A DNA stretch of 64,000 nt from Pseudomonas sp. AOB-7 (GCF_003696305.1 NZ_RFFK01000006.1:269684-333683), one strand, 5' to 3'; shown: positions 1 through 9,455, counted from the first letter of the stretch. Notes: generated from the sequence alone by a model not told the origin. Made by a program: numbers and translations.

Positions 1-705
1 CTGCTCGCTGGCCGGGTTCCAGAAGATCACCCGGCGCTCGCGGTCGTAGCCCTGCACGGCGATGCGCGGGGTCTGCTCGAACAGCTGGCGAAAGCGCTGC
101 TCGCTCTCGCGCAGGGCCTGCTCGTCGCGCTTCTGCGCGCTGATGTTCTGCAGGGTGCCGAGGGCATGGCCGGGGCGATCCGCCTCGCCGTGCAGCTGCA
201 GCCAGTATTCGCCGTTGTCGCGCGACTGGCGCAGGCGCAGGCTGAGGTGCAGGGCCTGTCCCTCCTGCAGCAGCGCCAGCAGGGCGCGGCGCGCCGCCGG
301 GCGGTCGCCGGGATGGATCAGGGCGAGCAACTGGTCGAGATGGCGCGGCGCCTGGGCCTCGCTCTGGCCGAGCAGCTCCAGGGCTTCCTCGCCCCAGCTG
401 AACTGGCCGTCGTAGTCCCAGCTGCCGAGGGCGGCGTTGCGCTGCGCCTGCTGCAGCATGCGCGTGCGCAACTGCAGGGCGTCGTAGAGCCGCGATTGCC
501 GGGCCAGGGCGTAGCGGGTCAGGGCGTACACCAGCAGGCTGCTGAACGCCACGAACAGCAGGCCCTTGGCGGTCTGCCAGACGGCCTGCAGGCCGGGGTC
601 GGCGACCAGGGCCTGCAGCGCGCCGTCGCTGAAGACGATCCACAGCACGCCGAAGGCGCAGTAGATGGCGGTCAGATACAGGGGGTGGGCCAGTTTGCGA
701 CGCAT
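1..705 (-). CDS. PAS-domain membrane sensor protein, 5' part only
   Basis: The first 235 codons of a minus-strand gene are present; the rest lies beyond base 1. The ATG at 703-705 gives MRRKLAHPLYLTAIYCAFG. Two hydrophobic stretches (about residues 7-30 and 43-65) form a short membrane anchor. A PAS_3-like fold follows (about 75-195), with the typical HPGDR step and a closing ISAQKRDEQALRESEQRFR linker, and a second PAS domain starts near residue 205. In Pseudomonas this arrangement usually continues into GGDEF and EAL domains, which would make it a cyclic-di-GMP enzyme. That output module is not visible here, so a histidine kinase is equally possible. A perfect hairpin (719-742) lies just upstream of the start. 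Confidence 0.75.
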   Translation of the reverse strand, partial: MRRKLAHPLYLTAIYCAFGVLWIVFSDGALQALVADPGLQAVWQTAKGLLFVAFSSLLVYALTRYALARQSRLYDALQLRTRMLQQAQRNAALGSWDYDGQFSWGEEALELLGQSEAQAPRHLDQLLALIHPGDRPAARRALLALLQEGQALHLSLRLRQSRDNGEYWLQLHGEADRPGHALGTLQNISAQKRDEQALRESEQRFRQLFEQTPRIAVQGYDRERRVIFWNPASEQ

Positions 706-718
706 GACAAGACTCGCA

Positions 719-742
719 CTGAGGCGCCAGCGGGCGCCTCAG
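719..742. other. Perfect 10-bp stem-loop between the oxidoreductase stop and the PAS gene start
   Basis: CTGAGGCGCC, loop AGCG, GGCGCCTCAG. There is no T-run on either side. It is either a weak terminator for the oxidoreductase gene (stop at 783) or a structure in the 5' leader of the PAS gene, whose ATG is 14 bases away. Confidence 0.6.
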
Positions 743-782
743 CAAGTCTAGCTGGCCTATCGCGAGTGGTGGCGAGAGGCTA

Positions 783-1799
783 TCAAAAGCCTTCGAGGAC
801 GATCTTGCCCCGCGCCTGGCCGCTTTCCAGCAGGGCGTGGGCGCGGCGCAGATTGGCCGCGTCGATGCGGCCGAAGTGCTCGCCCAGGGTGGTCTTCAGC
901 ACGCCGCTGTCCACCAGCGCGGAGACCCGCTGCAGCAGACGGTGCTGCTCGATCATGTCCTCGGTCTGGAACAGCGAGCGGGTGAACATCAGCTCCCAGT
1001 GCAGCGACAGGCTCTTGCGCTTGAGCAGCATCACGTCCAGCGGCTGCAGCGGGTCGTCGATCAGCGCCAGGCGGCCCTGCGGCGCCAGCGCCTCGACCAG
1101 CTGCGCGAAGTGCTGGTCGGTCTGCGTCAGGCTGGCGACGTGGCTGACCTGGCCGAGGCCGAGGCGCGCCAGTTCCGCGGCCAGCGGCTGGCTGTGGTCG
1201 AGCACCTGGTGGGCGCCCAGTTCGCGCACCCAGGCTTGGGTCTGCGGCCGCGAGGCGGTGGCGATCACCTGCAGTTCGGTGAGCTGGCGCGCCAGCTGCA
1301 CCAGGATCGAGCCGACCCCGCCGGCGGCGCCGACGATCAGCAGGCTTTGGCCCTGGCTGGCCTGGCCTTCGCCGACCTGCAGGCGCTCGAACAGCAGTTC
1401 CCAGGCGGTGATGGCGGTCAGCGGCAGGGCGGCGGCCTCGGCGAACGACAGGCTGGCGGGCATGTGGCCGACGATGCGCTCGTCGACCAGGTGCAGCTCG
1501 CTGTTGGCCCCGGCGCGGTCGATGGCGCCGGCGTAGAACACCCGATCGCCAGGCTGGAACAGGCTCACCTCGCTGCCCACCGCCTGCACCACGCCGGCGG
1601 CGTCCCAGCCCAGTACCTTGGCCGCGCCGTGTTCCGGGGCGACGTTGCGGCGGATCTTGGTGTCCACCGGGTTGACCGAGATGGCCTGCACCGCCACCAG
1701 CAGGTCGCGCGGGCCGGGGGTGGGGGCGGGCAGTTCGACATCCTGCAGGGCGTCGGGATGTTCGGCAGGCAGGGACTGGTAATAGGCGACGGCTTTCAT
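783..1799 (-). CDS. Zinc-type alcohol dehydrogenase-like / quinone oxidoreductase family protein
   Basis: Medium-chain dehydrogenase of 338 residues starting MKAVAYYQ. It has the GroES-like N-terminal half with SVNPVDTKIRR and a Rossmann motif GAAGGVGSILVQLA near residues 155-170, so it should use NAD(P)H. The cysteine and histidine ligands of true zinc alcohol dehydrogenases are absent, which points to the quinone-reductase branch; the substrate is unknown. An in-frame ATG 33 bases upstream (1832) would add 11 low-complexity residues; neither start has a strong Shine-Dalgarno, and 1799 is preferred because relatives begin with MKAV. It is divergent from a LysR gene (start 1902) with about 100 bases between, the usual arrangement for a LysR regulator and its target. 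Confidence 0.85.
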   Translation of the reverse strand: MKAVAYYQSLPAEHPDALQDVELPAPTPGPRDLLVAVQAISVNPVDTKIRRNVAPEHGAAKVLGWDAAGVVQAVGSEVSLFQPGDRVFYAGAIDRAGANSELHLVDERIVGHMPASLSFAEAAALPLTAITAWELLFERLQVGEGQASQGQSLLIVGAAGGVGSILVQLARQLTELQVIATASRPQTQAWVRELGAHQVLDHSQPLAAELARLGLGQVSHVASLTQTDQHFAQLVEALAPQGRLALIDDPLQPLDVMLLKRKSLSLHWELMFTRSLFQTEDMIEQHRLLQRVSALVDSGVLKTTLGEHFGRIDAANLRRAHALLESGQARGKIVLEGF

Positions 1800-1901
1800 C
1801 GGGGCGAGCTCGGCGGGAGAGGGTGTCGCCATGCTCGGCTATTTCACAAAGGCGAAAAAGCGCGTAGGAATAGAGTCTCTTTCATTATTTTTTTGAAAAT
1901 C

Positions 1902-2819
1902 ATGCTGCGTTTCGACGACCTGCAACTCTTCGTCCGCACTGCCGAGACCGGCAGCCTGTCCGCCGCCGCGCGCCTGCTGGAGGTGTCGCCGGCTGTGGCC
2001 AGCGCCGCGCTCAAGCGCCTGGAGCAGCAACTGCAGGTGCGTCTGCTGGCCCGTTCCACCCGCAGCCTGCGCCTGACCCCGGAAGGCGATCTGTTTCTCG
2101 GCCATGCGCGCCTGGCCCTGCACAGCCTGGAGGACGGTCGCCGGCAGCTGGCCGGCAGCAAGGCCGAGATCGGCGGCGTGCTGCAGCTGTCGGTGCCCTC
2201 GGATTTCGGCCGCAACACCCTGCTGCCCTGGCTCGACGCGTTCCAGCGCGAGCATCCGCAGCTGCACCTGCGCCTGCTGCTGGGCGACCGCGTCGTCGAC
2301 CTGTTCCGCGAGCCGGTGGACATTGCCCTGCGCTACGGCGCGCCGGAAGACTCCAGCCTGGTGGCGCTGCCGCTGGCGGCGGACAACCGCCGCGTGCTGT
2401 GCGCCGCACCGGCCTACCTGGCGCGGCATGGCGCGCCGCAGACGCCGGAGGCGCTGGCCGAGCACAACTGTCTGCTCTATATGCTCGGCGGGCGGGTGCA
2501 CGAGCGCTGGCGCTTTCACAGTGGCAAGCGCGAAATCGCCCTGACGGTCGCCGGCGACCGGGTCAGCGACGATGCCGACGTGGTGCGCCGCTGGGCGGTG
2601 GCGGGGCAGGGGCTGGTGTACAAGTCCTGGCTGGATGTCGCCGGCGACGTGCGCGCCGGGCGGCTGCAGCTGCTGTTGCCGCAGTGGCGCGGCGAGCCGA
2701 CCCCGCTCAACCTGGTCTGCGCCCACCGCGCGCAGCTGAGCCGGCCGGTGCACCTGCTGCGCGAGTTCGTCCAGGCGCGCTGCGCCGAGCTGCTGGCGCA
2801 TGCCCCCTGGCGCGGCTAG
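1902..2819 (+). CDS. LysR-family transcriptional regulator
   Basis: 305 residues, the usual LysR length. An N-terminal winged helix-turn-helix (residues 1-60, with ETGSLSAAARLLEVSPAVAS as the recognition region) is followed by a periplasmic-binding-protein-like effector domain (about 90-295) with the conserved DIALRYG strand. That strand and the ALKRLEQQLQVRLLARSTR linker place it in the large CrgA/DsdC-like group that typically represses or activates an adjacent divergent gene. The likely target is the oxidoreductase at 783-1799. The ATG lies in an AT-rich stretch without a clear Shine-Dalgarno. The effector cannot be read from the sequence. Confidence 0.9.
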   Translation: MLRFDDLQLFVRTAETGSLSAAARLLEVSPAVASAALKRLEQQLQVRLLARSTRSLRLTPEGDLFLGHARLALHSLEDGRRQLAGSKAEIGGVLQLSVPSDFGRNTLLPWLDAFQREHPQLHLRLLLGDRVVDLFREPVDIALRYGAPEDSSLVALPLAADNRRVLCAAPAYLARHGAPQTPEALAEHNCLLYMLGGRVHERWRFHSGKREIALTVAGDRVSDDADVVRRWAVAGQGLVYKSWLDVAGDVRAGRLQLLLPQWRGEPTPLNLVCAHRAQLSRPVHLLREFVQARCAELLAHAPWRG

Positions 2820-2886
2820 GCTTGCACTCGGCTGCGGCAATCCACCGCAGTGTCGCGCCGCCATCGCCTGTTTAGAGTCGCGCCCC

Positions 2887-3273
2887 ATGAAACTGGCCCG
2901 CAAACACCGCTCGCTGACCGCCTGGCTGCTGTACTTCAGCATCCTGTTCGGCGCGTTCGTCTGCGCCATCAGCCACGGCCAGATGGCCGGCCTGCAGCTC
3001 AGCGGGCTGGATGGCCAGTACTGCTCCTTCGAGGGCAACTTCGGCGCCGGCGCCGATCTCGACGGCTCCGGCGTGGTCGCGCCCAATCCGGCCACCGGCT
3101 CCGGTTGCGCCCTGAGCAGCAGCTTCAGCGCCATCATCCTCGCCGCCTTCTTCGGCCTGCTCGGCCTGCTGCCGGTCAGTCGCGCGCTGCCCGGCGTCAG
3201 CCTCGCGGTCCGCCGCCCGCTCCGCTACCTCTGGCCCTCGGCCAACCCCCGCGCTTCTCCGTTGTTCGCCTGA
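2887..3273 (+). CDS. DUF2946 family small membrane/secreted protein
   Basis: 128 residues. There is a hydrophobic N-terminal segment (about 13-33), a middle part with two cysteines (QYCSFEG and GSGCALSS), a second hydrophobic segment (about 80-100) and a basic tail. This is the DUF2946 pattern, a family often found beside TonB receptors, PepSY proteins and copper chaperones. It is the first gene of a three-gene plus-strand cluster with the PepSY protein (3353) and the PCuAC protein (4846). The start MKLARKHRSL is chosen over longer in-frame openings because the hydrophobic segment then sits at a normal distance from the N-terminus. Function is unknown; a role in metal handling is inferred from the neighbours. 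Confidence 0.7.
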   Translation: MKLARKHRSLTAWLLYFSILFGAFVCAISHGQMAGLQLSGLDGQYCSFEGNFGAGADLDGSGVVAPNPATGSGCALSSSFSAIILAAFFGLLGLLPVSRALPGVSLAVRRPLRYLWPSANPRASPLFA

Positions 3274-3352
3274 TCAGCCTGCCCCTGGCGGGGCATTCCC
3301 CACCATGCGAATAGTGCGTCGCGCGGCATGCGCGCGACGCTGGAGAACTCCC

Positions 3353-4756
3353 ATGTCGTCACTCCCCGATGCCGTTGCAGGGGCTCGCGTGCGCGCGCAG
3401 CCCGCTTTCTACAACCTGGCCTGGCGTTGGCATTTCTATGCCGGGCTGTTCGTCATCCCCTTTATGGTCATGCTGTCGATCACCGGCATGATCTACCTGT
3501 TCAAGCCGCAGCTGGACCAGTGGCTGTACGCCGATCTGCTGCAGGTGCCGGCGGGCGAACGGCCCCTGGATGCCGACCGCCAGCTGGCCATCGTCCGCGC
3601 AGCCTATCCGCAGGCAGCGGTGAGCAAGTACCTGCCGCCGGTGGCGGAGGACCGCAGCGCGCAGTTCGTGATCGGCCAGGACGGACAGGAGCTCAATCTG
3701 TTCCTCGACCCCTACCGCGGCACGCTGCTCGGCGTGCAGGACGCCACCTGGAACCTGCAGGCGGTGGTGCGCAAGCTGCACGGCGATCTGCTGCTCGGCA
3801 CCGTCGGCGACCGCCTGATCGAGCTGGCCGCCGGCTGGGGCGTGGTGCTGGTGGTCTCCGGCCTGTACCTCTGGTGGCCGCGCGGCAGCGGCGGCGCCGG
3901 CGTGCTGTGGCCGCGCCTGGGCGCCCGCGGGCGTCTGCTGTGGCGCGACCTGCACGGGGTCACCGGGTTCTGGGGCAGCCTGTTGCTGCTGTTGATGCTG
4001 CTCACCGGGATGACCTGGACCGGCTTCTGGGGCGCGCAGTTCGCCGGCACCTGGAACCACTTCCCCGCGGCGATGTGGGACGCGGTGCCGAAGTCCGGGC
4101 AGCTCACCGGCAGCCTCAACGACAGCCGCCAGCAGACCGTGGCCTGGGCGGTGGAAGTGACGCCGCTGCCGGCCTCCGACCCGCATGCCGGGCACCATGG
4201 CCAGCGTCCCGCCGGCGCGGCCGCGGCGCCGCAGATCGGCCTGCAGCAGGTGGTCGACACCGCCGCGGCGCAGGGCGTGCAGCCGGGTTACAGCATCAGC
4301 TTCCCGCGCGGCGCCGAAGGCGTCTACACCGTCGCCCTGTTCGCCGACGACCCGCGCCACGACGCCACCCTTCACCTGGATCAGTACAGCGGCGCGCTGC
4401 TCGCCGATGTGCGCTGGCGCGACTACGGCCTGGTGGCCAGAACGGTGGAGAGCGGGGTGAAGCTGCACGAGGGCAAGATGTTCGGCCTGGCCAACCAGCT
4501 GCTGATGGCGCTGGTCTGCCTGCTGATCCTGTTCGGCGCGGTCAGCGGCCTGCTGCTCTGGTGGCAGCGCCGCCCGGCCGGTCGCCTTGGCGTGCCGCCG
4601 CTGCGTCACGACCTGCCGCGCTGGAAGCTCGGGGTGGCGATCATGCTGGCGCTCGGCCTGGTCTTCCCGCTGGTCGGCGCCTCGCTGCTGCTGATCTGGC
4701 TGCTGGATCGCCTGCTGGCGCGGTTGCCGGCCTGGCGCCGGCTGGCCAGCGACTGA
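3353..4756 (+). CDS. PepSY-associated transmembrane helix protein (putative ferric/metal reductase-type)
   Basis: 467 residues. An N-terminal membrane helix (about 21-45, WHFYAGLFVIPFMVML) is followed by a periplasmic PepSY region, further membrane helices near residues 160-180 and 200-225, a second periplasmic stretch holding a histidine-rich patch (DPHAGHHGQ), and a final pair of helices near 380-405 and 425-455. This matches PepSY_TM proteins, several of which act with siderophore or copper systems as inner-membrane reductases. The start at 3353 has GGAG eight bases upstream; an upstream in-frame ATG at 3305 lacks this. No TonB receptor is encoded next to it, so iron or copper specificity cannot be settled; the PCuAC gene downstream favours copper. 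Confidence 0.8.
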   Translation: MSSLPDAVAGARVRAQPAFYNLAWRWHFYAGLFVIPFMVMLSITGMIYLFKPQLDQWLYADLLQVPAGERPLDADRQLAIVRAAYPQAAVSKYLPPVAEDRSAQFVIGQDGQELNLFLDPYRGTLLGVQDATWNLQAVVRKLHGDLLLGTVGDRLIELAAGWGVVLVVSGLYLWWPRGSGGAGVLWPRLGARGRLLWRDLHGVTGFWGSLLLLLMLLTGMTWTGFWGAQFAGTWNHFPAAMWDAVPKSGQLTGSLNDSRQQTVAWAVEVTPLPASDPHAGHHGQRPAGAAAAPQIGLQQVVDTAAAQGVQPGYSISFPRGAEGVYTVALFADDPRHDATLHLDQYSGALLADVRWRDYGLVARTVESGVKLHEGKMFGLANQLLMALVCLLILFGAVSGLLLWWQRRPAGRLGVPPLRHDLPRWKLGVAIMLALGLVFPLVGASLLLIWLLDRLLARLPAWRRLASD

Positions 4757-4845
4757 CGCGCCACCTTTATCGCGGCGCCCCGGCCCTGGCCGGCGTCGCC
4801 GGATTCATTCAGGCTACGGCCGACTATCGCAACTGGAGGAACACC

Positions 4846-5325
4846 ATGCTGCCGAACAAATTCCTGCTGCTGGGCGCGCTGCTCGGCGCCAGCCTGCTGG
4901 CCCAGGCCCACGACTACCAGGCCGGCGACCTGCATATCGACCACCCCTGGTCGCGCGCCATGCCGCCGGTGGCGCCGACCGCCGCCGCCTACTTCGTGGT
5001 GCACAACCGGGGCCGCGAGGCCGATCGCCTGCTCGCCGTCAGCACCCCGGTGGCCGGCAAGGCCGAGCTGCACGAGCATGTGCACGAAGGCGAGGTGATG
5101 AGGATGCAGCAGGTGCAGGACGTGACCATCCCCGCCGGCGGCGAGGTGCAGTTCGCGCCCATGGGCTACCACGTGATGCTGTTCGAGCTGAAGCAGCAGG
5201 CCAAGGACGGCGAACGCTTCCCGCTGACCCTGACCTTTGAGAAGGCCGGCCAGGTCGAGGTCGAGGTGGCGGTGCAGCAAGAGGCGCCGGTTGCCGAGGC
5301 CGCCCATGAGCATCACCAGCACTGA
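4846..5325 (+). CDS. Periplasmic copper chaperone PCuAC family protein
   Basis: 159 residues with a signal peptide (cleavage probably after LLAQA, residue 21). The mature part has the PCuAC copper-site pattern: a histidine in ELHEHVHEG, methionines in VMRMQQV, and the closing MGYHVML (H-x-M). The C-terminus is histidine-rich (HEHHQH), which is common in this family. PCuAC proteins carry Cu(I) in the periplasm and deliver it for cytochrome oxidase assembly. A strong GGAGGA lies five bases before the ATG. It is the last gene of the DUF2946-PepSY cluster and is followed at once by a 127-bp palindromic repeat. Confidence 0.88.
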   Translation: MLPNKFLLLGALLGASLLAQAHDYQAGDLHIDHPWSRAMPPVAPTAAAYFVVHNRGREADRLLAVSTPVAGKAELHEHVHEGEVMRMQQVQDVTIPAGGEVQFAPMGYHVMLFELKQQAKDGERFPLTLTFEKAGQVEVEVAVQQEAPVAEAAHEHHQH

Positions 5326-5370
5326 GGCGAACGCAGTGGCAGTGCCCGGCTGACGCACGCGGCCAGCAGG

Positions 5371-5497
5371 CCGTTGAAAAACGTAGGCGAGGCAGCCAGT
5401 GCAAGGCAAAAACAGGCGAAAAAGCGGAGTTTACGAGCTGTAAATGAGCATTTTGAGCCTGTTTTTAACGCAGCAATGGCAACGTAGGTAGTTTTTC
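5371..5497 (+). repeat. 127-bp palindromic dispersed repeat, copy 1
   Basis: Starts CCGTTGAAAAACGTAGG and ends GGTAGTTTTTC. It is an imperfect palindrome with nested arms: GAAAAAC/GTTTTTC at the ends, GCCAGTGC/GCAATGGC, ACAGGC (5412-5417)/GCCTGT (5457-5462), and a central TTTAC-GAGCT-GTAAA. The second copy (16054-16180) is inverted, the same length and 112 of 127 bases identical by hand alignment. It lies between the convergent PCuAC and chemoreceptor genes. No coding capacity is supported. It resembles a REP- or MITE-like element. Confidence 0.85.
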
Positions 5498-5506
5498 CAC
5501 CGCCTG

Positions 5507-7471
5507 TTAGACGCGAAAAACCTGCACCGCACTATGCAGCTGCCCGCCCAGGTGCAGCAGCTGCTCGCCCTGGTCGCGGCTGCGGCCGATGCGCTGCAGG
5601 TTGTCGCCGCCGAGCTGGTGGATGCGTTCGCCGTGCTCGCGGATTTCGCCGACCGCCTCGCTCTGCTGCGCGGTGGCGTCGGCGATGCGTTCGGCCATGC
5701 TGGCGATGGTGTGGATCGCCGCGACGATTTCGTCGAGCGCGCCGTCGGCCGCCTCGGCCTTGCCGGCGGTGGCCTCGGCGTGTTCGACCTGGGCGCGCAT
5801 GGCGCTCACCGACTGGCGCGCGGCCTGCTGCAGGCGGCCGATCAGCTCCTGGATCTCGGCGGTGGCGCTGCCGGTGCGCTGCGACAGCGAACGCACCTCG
5901 TCGGCGACCACGGCGAAGCCACGGCCGGCTTCGCCGGCCCGCGCCGCCTCGATGGCGGCGTTGAGCGCGAGCAGATTGGTCTGCTCGGCGATGCCGCGGA
6001 TCACCGTCAGCACGCTGCCGATGGTGGCGGTCTCCTCGGCCAGGCGCTCGATCGCCTGGGCGTTGTCCTGCACCTCGCCGACCAGCGCGTGCAGCCCTTC
6101 CAGGCTCTGGCCGATGACCCGCTGGCCCTGCTCCAGGGCGCGGTCGGCGTCGCGGCTGGCGTCGGCGGTCTGGCTGGCGTCCTGCGCCACCTGGCCGATG
6201 GTGGCTTCCAGTTCGCTCAGCGCGTCGCGGATCAGCGCGGTGTCGCCGGCCTGGCGCTCGGCGCCGGCATGCAGGCCGCCGCTGAGCTCGGCCAGGGTGC
6301 GACTGGAGCCGGCGACCTGCTCGGCGTGGCCGCGGATGCTGGCGACCAGCTCGACCAGGTAGCGGCGCAGGTGATTGAGCGAGTCCTCGATATCGCGCAG
6401 CTCGCGGGTGCGCGCGCCGATGGCGATGGGCGTGGCGAAGTCGCCGCGGGCCCATGCCGACAGCGCCGGCACCAGCTGGCTGAGCACCCGGGTCAGGCGC
6501 CGCTGGATGCTGTCGATGGTCAGCGCGATCAGCAGGATCAGGCCGATCATCAGGCCCTGGATCAGCCGCACGTCGCCCTGGATGCGCGCGTACTCGGCCT
6601 TGACCTGCGGCTCCAGGGCGGCCAGCGCCTGCTGCAGCTGGTCGATGCGCGCGCGGGTGGCGGCGGCCAGTTGCTGGCGCTGCTCGACCAGCTCGCGGGT
6701 GCGCTGCAGCTCGGCCGGGTAGCGGCGTACCAGGGCGGCGAAGTCGCGCTTGAGGGCGACGCCGCGATCTTCCGCCTGGCTGGCGCTGCTGTCGTCGGCC
6801 AGGCCGAGCAGGGCGGCGAAGCCGGCGCTGGCCGAGTCCGAAGCCTCCGCCACACCGAGCAGCGGCAGGCTGTCGAGGCGCCCGGCCTGCGCGCCGAGGG
6901 CCTTGAGTTCGCGTTCGATATCGGCCAGCAGCTCGTTGCGGCCCTGGGCAACGAAGCGGCCGCGGGCATGGCCCAGGCGCGTCAGGTGCTGGCTGGCGTC
7001 GAACAGCGGGCGGCGGTAATCCTGCGCTGACGCCCCCGTGGCCGAGTCGGCGTACTGCGCCAGCTGCTCCAGCGCGCCGCCCATCTCCCGTTCGGCCTGC
7101 AGCAGCAGGCCCTGTGGGTCGCCGGCCAGTTTGCCGGCGGCAAGCAGCTCGCCTGCGCTGAAGGTGCGCAATTGCTCCAGGCTCGGCCGCAGCTCCTCGG
7201 CCAGCGGCGCCGGCAGCTCGTCGAGCGCCAGCTCCAGGCCGTCGATGGCCTGGCCCGCGGCGCTGTGGCGCAGGGCGTCGCCGCTGGCCAGGTAGGCCTG
7301 GATATTGCCGGCCACGTCCTGCTGGAACTGCTGGGACAGCGCCAGGTAGCGCTCCATCAGCTGGAACGGCTGTTGCAGTGCGCGTTGCGACCACCACAGG
7401 GTCGCCGCCAGGGCGACGCAGACGGTGACCAGCAGCAGGGTGTTGAGATTGGTGAGCAGCTTGAGACGCAT
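5507..7471 (-). CDS. Methyl-accepting chemotaxis protein
   Basis: 654 residues. An N-terminal membrane helix (about 8-27) and a second (about 303-322) enclose a large helical periplasmic sensor without an obvious dCache or PAS fold. A HAMP linker (about 325-378) and the long coiled-coil signalling domain (390-654) follow. The hairpin tip that binds CheA and CheW is clear near residues 510-530 ([18 protein letters not shown]). The protein ends VFRV without the CheR/CheB-tethering pentapeptide, so adaptation would need help from other receptors. The ligand is unknown. It is followed on the same strand of the neighbourhood by a diguanylate cyclase, but the 104-base gap does not show that they share a transcript. 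Confidence 0.93.
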   Translation of the reverse strand: MRLKLLTNLNTLLLVTVCVALAATLWWSQRALQQPFQLMERYLALSQQFQQDVAGNIQAYLASGDALRHSAAGQAIDGLELALDELPAPLAEELRPSLEQLRTFSAGELLAAGKLAGDPQGLLLQAEREMGGALEQLAQYADSATGASAQDYRRPLFDASQHLTRLGHARGRFVAQGRNELLADIERELKALGAQAGRLDSLPLLGVAEASDSASAGFAALLGLADDSSASQAEDRGVALKRDFAALVRRYPAELQRTRELVEQRQQLAAATRARIDQLQQALAALEPQVKAEYARIQGDVRLIQGLMIGLILLIALTIDSIQRRLTRVLSQLVPALSAWARGDFATPIAIGARTRELRDIEDSLNHLRRYLVELVASIRGHAEQVAGSSRTLAELSGGLHAGAERQAGDTALIRDALSELEATIGQVAQDASQTADASRDADRALEQGQRVIGQSLEGLHALVGEVQDNAQAIERLAEETATIGSVLTVIRGIAEQTNLLALNAAIEAARAGEAGRGFAVVADEVRSLSQRTGSATAEIQELIGRLQQAARQSVSAMRAQVEHAEATAGKAEAADGALDEIVAAIHTIASMAERIADATAQQSEAVGEIREHGERIHQLGGDNLQRIGRSRDQGEQLLHLGGQLHSAVQVFRV

Positions 7472-7575
7472 GGCGGGCTCGATCGACGGCTGAACGATGC
7501 CCGCGAGCCTATTGCGGTTTGGTTACAGGCTGATGACGTTGTGCGTTGCGTCACGTTCCGGCGACCGGCGAGCCT

Positions 7576-9189
7576 TCACGCGCCGCGGTACAGCTCCACC
7601 CGGTTGCGGCCGCCGTGCTTGGCCCGGTACAGCGCCTCGTCGGCCTGCTTGGACAGGGCGTTGCCGTCCAGGCCCGGCTGCAGCATGGCGATGCCGCAGC
7701 TGAAGGTGCAGGAGAGGTCCTGCGGCTGCGCCGGGTAGTGGATCTCGGCGAAGCGCTGGCGGATTTCCTCGAGCACCCGCAGCGCCGATTGCTCGTCGGT
7801 ATCGGGCAGCACCACGGCGAATTCCTCGCCGCCGTAGCGGCCGATATGGTCGGTCTTGCGCAGGCGCTGCTTGAGAAACAGCGCCAGGCTCTTGATCACC
7901 CGGTCGCCCATGGGGTGGCCGTAGCTGTCGTTGACCCTCTTGAAGTGGTCGATGTCGAGCATGGCGAAGGCCAGCGGCTGCTCGTCGCGGCGCGCACGGA
8001 AGCAGGCGTCTTCCAGCAGCTGCAGGGTGTGGGTGTGGTTGTACAGGCCGGTCAGGCTGTCGCGCACCATGCGCGCCTTGAGGTTGCGCGCGCGGGCGGC
8101 GCGGTTGCGCACGGTGGCGATCAGATGGCGCGGCTTGATCGGCTTGGTGAGGAAATCGTCGCCGCCCTCGCTCATGGCGTCGAGCTGCTTGTCCAGGTCG
8201 TCCTCGGCCGACAGGTAGATGATCGGCACGCTGACGTAGCGGTCGTTGTGGCGGATCACCTTGGCCAGCTCGATGCCGCTGCACTCGGGCATGTACATGT
8301 CGAGGATGATCAGGTCGGGCTGGAACTCGGCCAGCGCGTCCATCGCCTGGATCGGCTCGGTCAGGGTGTGGGTGAGGATGCCGGCGCTGTTGAGCACGCG
8401 CTCGGTGTGGGTGGCCTGGGCCTTGGAGTCGTCGACGATCAGCACCTTGTAGGGATCGTACTGGGCGACGTGGGTCAGCACCTCGATGCGTTCGAGCAGA
8501 CTGGAGGCGTCCAGCGAGCCGGTGAAGAACTCCTGGCCGCCGGCGCGCACCGCGGCCAGGCGGGTCGGCGTGTCGGTGTCGCGGTGGCTGAAGAACAGCA
8601 GCGGAATCTTCTGCTCCAGGCCCTGCTGCAGCGAGTCGGCCAGCGCCAGGCCGGCACCGGCGAAGTCGACGTCCATGACGATGGCGGCCGGGTGGCGCTC
8701 GGCGATGGCGGCGCGAAACGCCGCGGCGTCTGTCAGCGCCTGCGCGGCCAGGCCGAAGAACTCCAGCTGCTGGGCCAGGCGCTCGGCGCGGGCGGTGTCC
8801 TGCAGGGCCAGGTAGACCGGCTTGCGCAGCGGCGGCAGGAAGGTCTGCTCGAACGCGTCGCCGTGGCGCAGGCCGGTGCGCGACAGGCGCTGCATGGCCA
8901 GGTTGAGCTGGCCGATCAGGCTGCTGTTGAGGCGTCCGCGGTTGTCCGCCACCGCCATCAGGCTGGCGGCGATGGCCTCGGCCAGCTGGGCATGCTCGGC
9001 CTGCTCGAAGCGCTCGGCGTAGCGCAGCAGGCGCAGGTTGGCCTCGCCCAGTTCGGCCATGCCGGCGTCGTTCCATTCGCTGCGCTGCAGGCGCTGCCAG
9101 ACTTCCAGCACCTGACGCGCTTGGTGGATCACGCGCTGGGCGAAGTGATGCTTGAGGCGATCGCGACTGGGATCCGGGTGCTCGGTCAT
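7576..9189 (-). CDS. Diguanylate cyclase with two receiver domains
   Basis: 537 residues. After a helical N-terminal region (1-115) come a degenerate receiver-like domain (about 120-235), an intact receiver domain (about 248-365) and a GGDEF domain (375-537). The second receiver has the acidic pair in LIVDDSK, a phospho-acceptor aspartate in LIILDMYMPE (about residue 295) and the KPIKP lysine. The catalytic signature is GGEEF (about 451-455), so the enzyme should make cyclic di-GMP from two GTP. RKTD lies five residues before it, a standard inhibitory I-site, so product feedback is expected. The first receiver-like domain keeps only MDVDFAGAG and is probably not phosphorylated. A partner histidine kinase is not encoded nearby. 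Confidence 0.92.
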   Translation of the reverse strand: MTEHPDPSRDRLKHHFAQRVIHQARQVLEVWQRLQRSEWNDAGMAELGEANLRLLRYAERFEQAEHAQLAEAIAASLMAVADNRGRLNSSLIGQLNLAMQRLSRTGLRHGDAFEQTFLPPLRKPVYLALQDTARAERLAQQLEFFGLAAQALTDAAAFRAAIAERHPAAIVMDVDFAGAGLALADSLQQGLEQKIPLLFFSHRDTDTPTRLAAVRAGGQEFFTGSLDASSLLERIEVLTHVAQYDPYKVLIVDDSKAQATHTERVLNSAGILTHTLTEPIQAMDALAEFQPDLIILDMYMPECSGIELAKVIRHNDRYVSVPIIYLSAEDDLDKQLDAMSEGGDDFLTKPIKPRHLIATVRNRAARARNLKARMVRDSLTGLYNHTHTLQLLEDACFRARRDEQPLAFAMLDIDHFKRVNDSYGHPMGDRVIKSLALFLKQRLRKTDHIGRYGGEEFAVVLPDTDEQSALRVLEEIRQRFAEIHYPAQPQDLSCTFSCGIAMLQPGLDGNALSKQADEALYRAKHGGRNRVELYRGA

Positions 9190-9455
9190 GGGCCGACTTC
9201 TTTAAATGACTGGGTCAGTGGTGGCTCGATGCTATCACTTGGCGGCGGCGCTGACAGTGCCGCCGATCAATTGGCGTCGTGTTTTCTGTCGAATAGGCGA
9301 CATAAACCTAGCTTTTTCCCACTGACTTGCCACCGGCGGTAAGTTTGCCCGTGCGCCCTGCGCTTTGCGGCGAGCTTGCCTTATAGTGCGGGACACGCAA
9401 CCCGTTGTTCGGGGCGCGGTCGAACATTCGAATTTGCTGAAGGAAGGACACTGCC

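Noticed and set aside
3328..5325. 665-codon frame fusing an arginine-rich N-terminus to the PCuAC protein
   Set aside because: The upstream part is the PepSY gene read in another frame; PCuAC has its own strong Shine-Dalgarno and signal peptide at 4846.
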